From contig MU646332.1 of assembly GCA_026770585.1 (NCBI GenBank), forward strand, positions 1,116,327 through 1,128,084: a stretch of DNA of 11,758 bases. Direction: 5' to 3'. A model generated the notes under the pieces. It was not told the DNA's origin and did not search any database. It saw nothing but the letters and a program-made list of their open reading frames with translations. A program made the translations under genes and the position numbers. Below, one piece after another: positions 6,242 through 11,434 of this stretch (position 1 is the stretch's first letter; every line of letters begins with the position of its first letter). This DNA is from Baffinella frigidus. Lineage: Eukaryota > Cryptophyceae > Cryptomonadales > Baffinellaceae.

Positions 6242-6654
6242 CAGCCCTCACGGAAAGACCAACTCGTCGATTTTCGGACCTCAGATTTAAGGGGCTGCGG
6301 GGTCGATTCGACCCCGCTGTGTTGACTTAAGTCCGAATCTTGGTACAAAATCAACTTCTGGGAACAGGTCGAAATCAATCGGGTTGGTCCTTCCGTGAGG
6401 GTTGGTGGCCATCGAACCACCACCCGGAGAACCACCCCATGCAGATCCCGCTGTAGATGGCCATGGCCTGGGGGGGAAGGGAGGGTGGGGGGGGGTTGCT
6501 GGGAAGATGTTGGAGGCAACCTTGGCTCGATCCAGGTACAGAGGACGGTTTGGCCCCGCGCCTCATCGAACCATCCCCTGTAGATCCCCCCCATGGAGAT
6601 CCCGCTGTAGATGGCTATCCCGTAAGTGACCAGGCAGTCAAATTTGACGGCCAC
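6055..6654 (-). pseudogene. Decayed array of RNase H1 N-terminal/viroplasmin-like modules
   Basis: On the minus strand three versions of one module occur: AIYSGISMGGIYRGWFDEAR (about 6540-6620), MAIYSGICMGWFSGWWFDG (about 6410-6470), and VLAISNGTSVEIYREWCDGAR (about 6090-6160). Each is linked to a second segment, LDRAKVASNIFPA or TNLDRAKAAINVIPA. The G-IYR-W-DEA pattern, followed about 20 residues later by an AKAA helix, fits the small RNase H1 N-terminal (viroplasmin-like) fold, where GIY.sW..c/a and a final EA helix are conserved. The family call is an inference; the repetition is seen. Frameshifts separate parts of modules, and there is no ATG: the frame opens with GTG at 6654. Pro-rich linkers join modules. 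Foldback elements interrupt the array. Confidence 0.4.
6238..6416. mobile_element. Foldback element inserted in a module (179 bp)
   Basis: The left arm CCACCAGCCCTCACGGAAAG at 6238 continues to ACCAACTCGTCGATTT at about 6273. Its reverse complement, with few mismatches, ends at 6416 (GGTTGGTCCTTCCGTGAGGG...). The inner part contains a perfect 21-bp palindrome, GCGGGGTCGA-T-TCGACCCCGC, at 6297-6317. The element lies between the first and second halves of one module on the minus strand, so it looks inserted. No transposase frame is inside. Confidence 0.6.
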
Positions 6655-6714
6655 GAGGTCCTATGCAGGTCCACGGTAGGGCGTATGAACCGACTCGCCA
6701 CTTAAGGGATAGCC
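6613..6714. repeat. Inverted repeat of a dispersed GGCTATCCCTTAAGTG motif
   Basis: GGCTATCCCGTAAGTGAC at 6613-6630 pairs with CACTTAAGGGATAGCC at 6699-6714. The same word occurs a third time at 10831-10848 (GGCTATCCCTTAAGTGAC). The inner part at 6666-6700 (ACGGTAGGGCGTATGAACC) also matches, inverted, 7870-7905. It is therefore part of a dispersed family and not a local accident. Confidence 0.7.
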
Positions 6715-6799
6715 TGAGGGGGAAAGGGAGGGGGGGAGATGTTGGAGGCAGCCTTGGCACCATGAAAGGAAGCATGACTTTTCTGCAGAACAAGTTCCG

Positions 6800-6985
6800 G
6801 TGTCTGCCTATGTTGGGAGCTCGAAGGACCTCAAGGTGCAGACCACCAGGACTCCGAAGTGCCGAGTTCGTTTCCAAAAGTCGATTTGTGTGGAGAAGTT
6901 GCCCGAGCAGGGCAACTCCCTGGTACCAATCTCATATGAAAACGGTTTTAATTTAAAATCTCATGAAATTTGCTACACATCATGA
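6800..6985 (+). CDS. Unrecognised frame truncated by a foldback element
   Basis: The frame reads AYVGSSKDLKVQTTRTPKCR, then FQKSICVEKLPEQGNSL, over about 45 residues of plausible composition. Its last 17 codons (SYENGFNLKSHEICYTS) come entirely from the left arm of the foldback element that starts at 6933. If this was ever a gene, the element now supplies its end. The other plus frame (6663-6956) and the minus frame also cross here, and I cannot tell which is real. No family is recognised. Confidence 0.15.
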   Translation: MSAYVGSSKDLKVQTTRTPKCRVRFQKSICVEKLPEQGNSLVPISYENGFNLKSHEICYTS

Positions 6986-7065
6986 TCTTTATTTGTAATA
7001 TTCAAGTATGCGTGTAGAAATTTTCAGTGGTTCCAAAGGTTTTGAATTAAAACCGTTTTCATATG
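6933..7065. mobile_element. MITE-like foldback element (133 bp)
   Basis: CATATGAAAACGGTTTTAAT is followed by TTAAAA at 6933-6958. Its exact inverse, with one mismatch, lies at 7040-7065 and ends AACCGTTTTCATATG. Pairing continues weakly inward (GAAATTTGCTACACAT against a reverse-complement GAAAATTTCTACACGCAT). The element is strongly AT-rich inside GC-rich flanks and has no transposase frame. No clear target-site duplication is seen, although AT(C/T)T precedes both arms when read outward. It separates two copies of the module segment. Confidence 0.85.
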
Positions 7066-7133
7066 AAATCGACCACTGCTGGGATGACGTCAGTTGCAGC
7101 CTCGGCGCGATGCGGGTACAGAGGACGGTTTAG

Positions 7134-7177
7134 GGTTCAGGGTCTAGGGTTCAGAGTTCCGGGTTGAGGGTTGAGGG
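7134..7177 (+). repeat. Short degenerate telomere-like island (G-rich)
   Basis: TTCAGGG, TCTAGGG, TTCAGAG, TTCCGGG, TTGAGGG, TTGAGGG follow each other in register right after the fourth module-segment copy. All are one- or two-base variants of TTTAGGG. The abrupt left edge suggests insertion or seeding at a break. Confidence 0.75.
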
Positions 7178-7192
7178 TGACACGCACCGCCT

Positions 7193-7240
7193 TAGGGTCC
7201 TACGGTAGGGCAAGTCCTAGGAGCATAGGACCACCCTTGG
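7193..7240. repeat. GGTCCTA/TAGGACC palindrome cluster, copy 1
   Basis: GGTCCTACGGTAGGGCAAGT is followed by CCTAGGAGCATAGGACC, so GGTCCTA and TAGGACC face each other around CCTACGGTAGGG. Related clusters are at 7886-7945 and 10781-10829. From 7240 to 7286 I see nothing else. Confidence 0.65.
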
Positions 7241-7285
7241 GGCGGTGTGTGTCGTTCATTTCGAGAAACCCCTGTATCGGATGGG

Positions 7286-7512
7286 CAGCGTGCAGTTTTG
7301 TCTTAAATTCGGTTTTGACTGAAACTCGGTTTTGACTAAAGGTGTTCACAACTAGAGGGATGGGCAGCGTGCGGTGGATCTGGCGTCCAGTTTTGACGTA
7401 AGGTGTTGACTTATGGGGTGCGCTTGCAGCGTGCTGTGGATCCGGCGTCCAGGCTTTTGATTTAAGGTGTTGACAACTTGTGGGATGGGCAGCGTGCGGT
7501 GGACCTGGCGTC
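7286..7512 (+). repeat. 62-63-bp tandem repeat with a coding-like core
   Basis: Units start CAGCGTGC at 7286, 7365, 7427 and 7490. Each full unit reads CAGCGTGCGGTGGATCTGGC, GTCC, then TTTTGACTTAAGGTGTTGAC and GGGATGGG. The first unit lacks the GGTGGATCTGG part and has extra TTTTGACT words. All units can encode DGQRAVDLAS, with the TTTTGAC.TAAGG part giving stops in units 2 and 3. An inverted copy lies at 7556-7613. Confidence 0.8.
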
Positions 7513-7561
7513 TTTGGTGCTCAACATCGGCCTCGCGATCATCGTCAACCAGGACCCATAA
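7466..7561 (+). CDS. Possible C-terminal exon, unrecognised
   Basis: The frame is open after a TAA at 7463 and ends with TAA at 7559-7561. It reads GVDNLWDGQRAVDLAS, then LVLNIGLAIIVNQDP. The second part is a short hydrophobic helix followed by a polar end. It has no ATG, so it could only be a terminal exon or a remnant. Earlier repeat units encode the first part but diverge after DLAS into the TTTTGAC spacer. This is the only unit that continues into a plausible protein end. No family is recognised. Confidence 0.22.
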   Translation, partial: GVDNLWDGQRAVDLASLVLNIGLAIIVNQDP

Positions 7562-7613
7562 GTCAACACCTTAAGTCAACCCCTTAAGTCAAAAGTGGAC
7601 GCTTGGTCCACCA
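7556..7613 (-). repeat. Inverted copy of the 62-bp repeat unit
   Basis: Read on minus: GGTGGACCAAGCGTCCAC, TTTTGACTTAAGG, GGTTGACTTAAGG, TGTTGACTTATGGG. It matches 7371-7416 on plus apart from one extra GTTGACTTAAGG step. Plus and minus copies could form a cruciform or an RNA hairpin with a loop of about 140 bases. Confidence 0.75.
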
Positions 7614-7827
7614 CACGAGAGGGCCTAACAACTGGCCCGTCCCCCACAGCGGGCTGTAAAGGGGTGTCGGGAATAACCAACACGTGGATGATCCATAGAA
7701 CCCTACGGTGGCCATCTGTAAGGACATACGGTGTTCCTACGGATGTCCCGAGGCAGTGATCCTCGTCAACCTCGAGAAGGTCTAGCAACAGGCCTGCCTC
7801 GGGAACGGCGCAACGTAAAAGTAAAAA
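7576..7827 (-). CDS. Unrecognised coding-like frame (minus)
   Basis: The frame is open on minus from 7827 (after a TGA) to the TGA at 7576-7578, about 83 codons. It reads RCAVPEAGLLLDLLEVDEDH, then CLGTSVGTPYVLTDGHRRVL, then WIIHVLVIPDTPLQPAV, ending VVDQASTFDLRG. Composition and alternation are those of a real globular protein, better than any other frame in the window. There is no ATG; TTG at 7788 is the first alternative start. The end, VVDQAS, is encoded by the inverted repeat copy, whose plus-strand relatives encode AVDLAS. It is likely an exon whose end joins the repeat family. No family is recognised. The 150 bases upstream (7828-7880) hold nothing I can name. Confidence 0.35.
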   Translation of the reverse strand, partial: FLLLRCAVPEAGLLLDLLEVDEDHCLGTSVGTPYVLTDGHRRVLWIIHVLVIPDTPLQPAVGDGPVVRPSRVVDQASTFDLRG

Positions 7828-7885
7828 TCAGTGTACATGTAAATGACAGCTGTCAATATCCCTGAAGTGGTGAGTAGGCTCATAC

Positions 7886-7945
7886 GCCCTACCGTAGGGC
7901 CCTAGGACCTGCCTAGGACCTGTAGGGGGTCCTTTAAGACCCCCT
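7886..7945. repeat. Palindrome cluster, copy 2, with stem-loop
   Basis: GCCCTACCGTAGGGC at 7886-7900 is a palindrome around one central base. It is followed by two direct CCTAGGACCT words and then AGGGGGTC (7924-7931), loop CTTTAA, GACCCCCT (7938-7945), an exact 8-bp stem. The region just left of it (7862-7890) matches 6668-6714 in inverted orientation. Confidence 0.75.
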
Positions 7946-8137
7946 CGCTACTTATGTCGACTCGAGAGGGGCCTTCGATGTGAGTGTAATACAAAGCACC
8001 AACGCACCAAAGCACCAATAGTGTCGTGGCCCGACCTGTTTCACTGGACGAGACACTAGTTCCCATATCTACCCTCGTACAGGACGGGGTGGTAGCGGGC
8101 TGCTTGCCCTCTGGTCTCGACGCATCTCTTCCCCTAG

Positions 8138-8425
8138 CGTGAAGCGGTCGTATTTGTCAACTTATTAAACCTCGCATCCCCCCCCACCTTCCCACACCCA
8201 GCACTCAAGCGCCGCAAGAGAACCGCCATTTATCTCCTCCTCACGAGCCTCCGCACTGGAGAGGTCACGCGATCCGAAATCAAACATGCTTTCCCTGCAG
8301 ATCTTTTTTACGGAAGGGCGTGTCGTTGGGCTATGTTGTGCGAAATCAAAACCTCAAGGAGCTCCTCCCCACACACACCCTTTATCAGAGTGCTACAACA
8401 CTTGAGGGCCTCACACCGACAGTAA
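8138..8425 (+). CDS. Unrecognised plus-strand open frame without ATG start
   Basis: The frame opens after TAG at 8135-8137 and ends with TAA at 8423. The central part reads ALKRRKRTAIYLLLTSLRTG, EVTRSEIKHAFPADLFYGRA and CRWAMLCEIKTSR. That is basic, with helical alternation, and plausible as a small nucleic-acid-binding or structural segment. No family is recognised. It overlaps the minus-strand frame at 8308-8541, and at most one of the two is likely to be real. Confidence 0.2.
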   Translation, partial: REAVVFVNLLNLASPPTFPHPALKRRKRTAIYLLLTSLRTGEVTRSEIKHAFPADLFYGRACRWAMLCEIKTSRSSSPHTPFIRVLQHLRASHRQ

Positions 8426-8541
8426 TCAGACAGTCCCTTCTCGACAGGAGCCTCTCGCCAGGTCCATGATCCCTGACACCTTGGACAGGAGTCAGGGGTC
8501 AAATCTTGGAGGCAGAGATCAAATCCAAATAACCCGTCCAC
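8308..8541 (-). CDS. Cysteine-rich frame, possible zinc-binding segment (minus)
   Basis: The frame reads 77 residues from a GTG at 8541; it is open a further 30 or so codons upstream. The pattern is DSCPRCQGSW, then about 15 residues later DYCRCEALKCC, then GVCGEELLEVLISHNI. CPxC and CxC pairs of this spacing occur in zinc-binding domains, and the final helix is acidic and amphipathic. No defined family fits. The right edge coincides with the GTCCACTCGAG repeat. It could be an exon of a mobile-element protein or a chance frame; the plus-strand frame overlaps its end. Confidence 0.25.
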   Translation of the reverse strand: MDGLFGFDLCLQDLTPDSCPRCQGSWTWREAPVEKGLSDYCRCEALKCCSTLIKGVCGEELLEVLISHNIAQRHALP

Positions 8542-8798
8542 TCGAGAATGAGAGGGGGGCCTTTGGATATGTAGGTTTGTAAATATGTGTACCAGTATAG
8601 GGAATTCTAACCTTGTGACTGTGCTAATTTTGCAGATTTACGTAACCAAACTAATCAACGTAAGTTACTACACGAATGCCCACCTTGAAAAGCACATTGG
8701 TTTGAACTAGTCCCTTCTAGCATCCTCGTGTGGTTTATCGCAAAAATTGACACGTTTTACCGCTACAACACTTGGTCAACCATTCGTAAAGTAAAAAG

Positions 8799-9057
8799 GT
8801 TGACTTTGATCCACCAAGAGAGAAAGTTGACTTTGATCGTCCACAAACTTGTCACCCAAACAGAATTTGAAAACTGAGGCTGGATTCTATGTGTCGGGGG
8901 GGAATGCATAGTTTATTGAGTTGATACTCGTCTGCTCCCGCTAGGAGGGTCTAGAGAGGGAGATGTCACAAGGGGACGCTGAAAACTTAGTACACGCAAC
9001 GTTTCGATTTGATTCCCTTGCACCTCATAAGAGTCACTGTCTCATAAGAGTCACTGT
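8799..9057 (+). repeat. Short direct repeats in AT-richer unique DNA
   Basis: GTTGACTTTGATC occurs at 8799-8811 and 8826-8838. CTCATAAGAGTCACTGT occurs as an exact 17-bp tandem pair at 9024-9040 and 9041-9057. The surrounding stretch 8566-9060 is AT-richer and otherwise has no feature I can name. It contains a plus-strand acceptor-like GTGCTAATTTTGCAG at about 8621-8635. Confidence 0.7.
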
Positions 9058-9061
9058 CAAA

Positions 9062-10595
9062 AGGTTTAGAGTTCATTATTTAGGGTTCAGAGTTCAGGGT
9101 TCGGGGTCTAGGGTGAAGAATAAAGGGTTTAGGGTTGTAGGTTTGGTGTTGGGGATTAAAAGTTGAGGGTTGGGAGTTAAGGGTTGAGGGATAGGTGAAG
9201 GGTTTAGGGTTTAGGGTTTAGGGTTTAGGGTTTAGGGTTTAGGGTTTAGAGATTAGGGTTTTGGGTTTGGGGTTTAGGGTTTTGGTGTTTTAGGGTTTAG
9301 GGTGTAGGTTGATGGGTTGAAGGTGAGTGGGTAGTGTGGGTAGAAGGGTAGGATGGGGAGTAAAACTCAGAAAACTCAGAGGGTGTAGGGTGTAGGGCTT
9401 GGGGTTTGGAGTGTTGGGTTTGAGATTTGGTGGTGAGGGTTTGGAGTTTGGAGTTTGGGGTTGCGGGTTTAAGTTTTGGGTTTTAGGGTTTAGGGTTCAT
9501 GGGGTCAGTGTTTAGGTTGGAGGGTTTAGGGTTTAGGGTTTAGGGTTCAGAAATTAGGTTTTAAGGTTTATGGTTTGGGGTGTACGGAGAAGGATGTAGG
9601 GTGTAGGATTCAAGGTTTACGTTTTACGGTGTACGTTTTACGTTTTCGGTGTAAGATCCAGGGTTAGGGATTGGGGGTGTAGCGTTTGTGAGTTAGGGTT
9701 GATGATAGGGTTTAGGGTTTAGGGTTTAGGGTTGAGTGTATCTAGGCTGTACGGAGTAGGGAGTAGGGTGTAAGTTTCAAAGTTCACTGTTCACGGTTCA
9801 CGGTTTACGGTTCACTGTTCACGGTGTAAGGTTTAAGGATAAGGTTTTAGGGTTTAGAGTTCAGGGTCGTGAATTTAGGGTACAGGGTTTATGGTTTTGG
9901 GTTTAGGGTTCAGGAGATTGGGTGTGGAAATGAGAGTTGAGTGTTGGGCAATGAGGATATAGGATGTAGGGTTGAAGGTTAAGGATGTATGGTGAAGGGT
10001 TTATGGTTTGGGGTTTAGGGTTTAGGGTTTAGAGTTTAGGGTTTAGGGTTTAGGGTTTAGTCTTTATGGTTCAGGTTTTAGAATTTGGGGTTTATGGTTT
10101 AGGGTGTGACGTTTGGGGTTCAGGGTTTAGGGTCTGAGGTTCAGGGTCTAGGGTTTGAGGATTGGGATTTGAGGTTTATGGTTTATGAGTTAGGCTTCAA
10201 GCTTTAGGTTTTAGGGTTTAGGGTAAAGGGTATAGGGAATAGGGTTTGGGATTAAGAGTTTGGTGTTCACGGTTTAGGGTTTAGGGTTTAGGGTTTTCCG
10301 GATTGGGGTTTAGGGATTGAGATTTGAATTTTGGGTTTAGGGTTTAGGATTTAGTTTTTTGGGGTTAGGGTGCAGTGTGTTGGGTTAAGGGTTTAGGTTT
10401 TAGAATTTTAGGGGGTATGGTTTGAGGATCAATGTTTGTTTTGGTTGTGGAGTTTAGGGTTTTGGTTTAGGGGTTTAGACTTTAGTTTTTTAGGGTTTAG
10501 GGTTTAGGGTTTAAGGTTTAAGGTTTAGGGTTACATGTAGGGATTTGGATTTTGTGTTGAGGGTTTACGGTATAGGTTTCAGGGTTCAGGGTTTG
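9062..10595 (+). repeat. 1.5-kb degenerate TTTAGGG telomere-like array
   Basis: The G-rich strand is on plus. Six perfect TTTAGGG units occur at 9203-9244. Short perfect clusters are near 9515-9545, 9705-9732, 10014-10055, 10268-10295 and 10495-10512. Between them are variants such as TTCAGGG, TTTATGG, TTTACGG, TTGAGGG, TGTAGGG and a GTTCACGG cluster at 9783-9830. No open frame of note exists. Orientation is opposite to the array at 1481-1735, so the two arrays point outward. This is interstitial or subtelomeric and not an intact end, because about 1.1 kb of other DNA follows it. Confidence 0.95.
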
Positions 10596-10599
10596 TGGT

Positions 10600-10794
10600 T
10601 TGGTGAAAGCGTGCTGGCTGGAGAGGGAAGCTGACGGGAGGGAGGCTGCCTGGTTGCAGGACCCCGACACTTATTCACTCAGAGTGACCACGACACTAAT
10701 CCCACGAGGTCTTATCCAGGATAATCTGGCCCACGAGGCAACTCCTTTGTACCGCGGGGGGGGCAACCCCCCCCCCCCCCTAGGACCACCATAG
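10600..10794 (+). CDS. Short coding-like patch, unrecognised
   Basis: It follows the telomere-like array directly. The frame from a TTG at 10600 reads LEREADGREAAWLQDPDTYS, then LRVTTTLIPRGLIQDNLAHE and ATPLYRG. It then runs into the G8/C14 hairpin, where it encodes only Gly and Pro. The first 50 residues have natural composition but match no family I know. It may be a truncated exon cut at the palindrome cluster. Confidence 0.15.
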   Translation: MVKACWLEREADGREAAWLQDPDTYSLRVTTTLIPRGLIQDNLAHEATPLYRGGGNPPPPLGPP

Positions 10795-10829
10795 GGCCCT
10801 ACGCATGGGCCTACTGTAGGGTCCTAGTG
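10756..10829. repeat. G8/C14 hairpin and palindrome cluster, copy 3
   Basis: G8 at 10756-10763, CAA, then C14 at 10767-10780 would form a homopolymer hairpin. It is followed by CTAGGACC at 10780-10787 facing GGGTCCTAG at 10819-10827 around GGGCCCTACGCATGGGCCTA. The whole resembles the clusters at 7193 and 7886. The dispersed GGCTATCCCTTAAGTGAC word follows at 10831-10848. Confidence 0.75.
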
Positions 10830-10855
10830 GCTATCCCTTAAGTGACGGGCCAAAT

Positions 10856-10873
10856 CGGGTGAAATTTCACCCG
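10856..10873. promoter_or_regulatory. Perfect 18-bp palindrome upstream of a TATA-like box
   Basis: CGGGTGAAATTTCACCCG is identical to its own reverse complement. It lies 57 bp before an ATATAAG box and about 165 bp before the first ATG at 11038. A dyad of this length is the typical shape of a site for a dimeric DNA-binding protein, but the binding partner is unknown. It may instead belong to the adjacent palindrome cluster. Confidence 0.45.
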
Positions 10874-10930
10874 CGGCTCGCACAAGCTATTTTCGCGCTC
10901 TTGAGGGGCCTAACGCAGGCTGATGCGGGC

Positions 10931-10937
10931 ATATAAG
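10931..10937 (+). promoter_or_regulatory. TATA-like box
   Basis: CATATAAGAGC in otherwise GC-rich DNA. Transcription would begin about 30 bases downstream, near 10960, leaving about 75 bases of leader before the ATG at 11038. No initiator is obvious. Confidence 0.35.
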
Positions 10938-11037
10938 AGCGGCAATCATCTCCTAGTGCCTCCTAGCAGATGCCTACAAAGTTTCACCTTGCTCCTCCGT
11001 CAGCAAGTACTCCCATAATTATTTTGCTGCACTGCGC

Positions 11038-11310
11038 ATGTTGGTACATGTTGGTACATTCGGAAAGAACGTAGCATTCAGCACCATGGAGCCACATCAG
11101 CCGGGTTACGAGTGCTCGGGAAGGCAGTGGGCACCATGTGGCAGCACCGTGCAAAAAAATGACAGCGATCGGAGTACGCGAAGTTCACTTGCAAGCCAGG
11201 AACATGCACCATTTGCCCCTCCTACAGGGCAATCTCTCGATTTGCACGTCTTACTCATATCTCGGCCCCACCGCATACAGCGATGTAGTGAGAGAAGCTG
11301 TGCACATTGA
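11038..11310 (+). CDS. Candidate first exon or broken gene behind the TATA-like box
   Basis: The ATG at 11038 is the start of a 10-bp tandem repeat (ATGTTGGTAC twice). The frame reads VHVGTFGKNVAFSTMEPHQP, then GYECSGRQWAPCG, up to an A7 run at 11153-11159. After the run this frame becomes Ser/Arg-rich and less protein-like, while the +1 frame (see 11138-11434) becomes convincing. That pattern fits a frameshift at the A7 run. The third frame (GLRVLGKAVGTMWQHRAKK) is also plausible before the run. No family is recognised, and I cannot say which is translated. Confidence 0.22.
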   Translation: MLVHVGTFGKNVAFSTMEPHQPGYECSGRQWAPCGSTVQKNDSDRSTRSSLASQEHAPFAPPTGQSLDLHVLLISRPHRIQRCSERSCAH

Positions 11311-11434
11311 GGCTCATGGCCGGCGGCTTTTTCGTGAGGAACGTGTCGCGATCTGCGGAGGTGAGCATCATTTCAGCATCATTTCGTCGAAAGCGAGGTG
11401 CTCGCCAGAAATGAGCAAAACGCGCGCTTGCTGA
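11138..11434 (+). CDS. Coding-like frame ending at a GTGAGC splice donor
   Basis: It reads MTAIGVREVHLQARNMHH, LPLLQGNLSICTSYSYLGP, TAYSDVVREAVHIEAHGRR and LFREERVAICGG, good composition for a globular protein. At 11361 CGGAG is followed by GTGAGCATC, a strong 5' donor, and the frame turns Ser-rich after it. The likely exon is therefore about 11160-11360. A possible acceptor is CTGCTGGCAG ending at 11469, giving a 109-base GT-AG intron; in that phase the next exon meets a stop after about 14 codons. The first in-frame ATG is at 11159 within the A7/ATG junction; GTG at 11138 is earlier. No family is recognised. Confidence 0.3.
   Translation: MAAPCKKMTAIGVREVHLQARNMHHLPLLQGNLSICTSYSYLGPTAYSDVVREAVHIEAHGRRLFREERVAICGGEHHFSIISSKARCSPEMSKTRAC

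Larger units (their letters stand above)
6184..7132 (-). repeat. Four copies of the module's second segment (LDRAKAASN)
   Basis: Copies are at 6184-6236, 6495-6553, 6736-6768 (partial) and 7076-7132. On plus each reads TTGCTGGGATGACGTT.GAGGCAGCCTTGGCGCGATCCAGG with variations. On minus the peptides are NLDRAKAAINVIPA, LYLDRAKVASNIFPA, GAKAASNI and LYPHRAEAATDVIPA. Changes are spread over all codon positions, yet the peptide is kept, which suggests that the duplications predate loss of function. Confidence 0.75.
7957..8562 (+). repeat. Direct repeat GTCSACTCGAG...GGGGCCTT, two copies
   Basis: GTCGACTCGAGAGGGGCCTT at 7957-7976 recurs as GTCCACTCGAG, 6-7 extra bases, then GAGGGGGGCCTTTGG at 8537-8565. 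Both are followed by a T/G/A-rich stretch (GATGTGAGTGTAATAC and GATATGTAGGTTTGTAAATA). Shorter relatives with GAGGGCCTAAC occur at 7616-7630 and 10902-10916. They may be ends of related elements that enclose the frames at 8138-8541. The stretch 7980-8137 holds no supported gene. Confidence 0.5.

Noticed and set aside
6297-6317. tRNA T-arm (GGGGT CGATTCG ACCCC)
   Set aside because: The loop does not match TTCRANY, there is no acceptor or anticodon arm around it, and the dyad is perfect and longer than a T-arm.
8963-9166. 67-codon plus frame leading into the telomere-like array
   Set aside because: Its second half is telomere-like DNA (GFRVQGSGSRV), and the first half spans an exact 17-bp tandem repeat.
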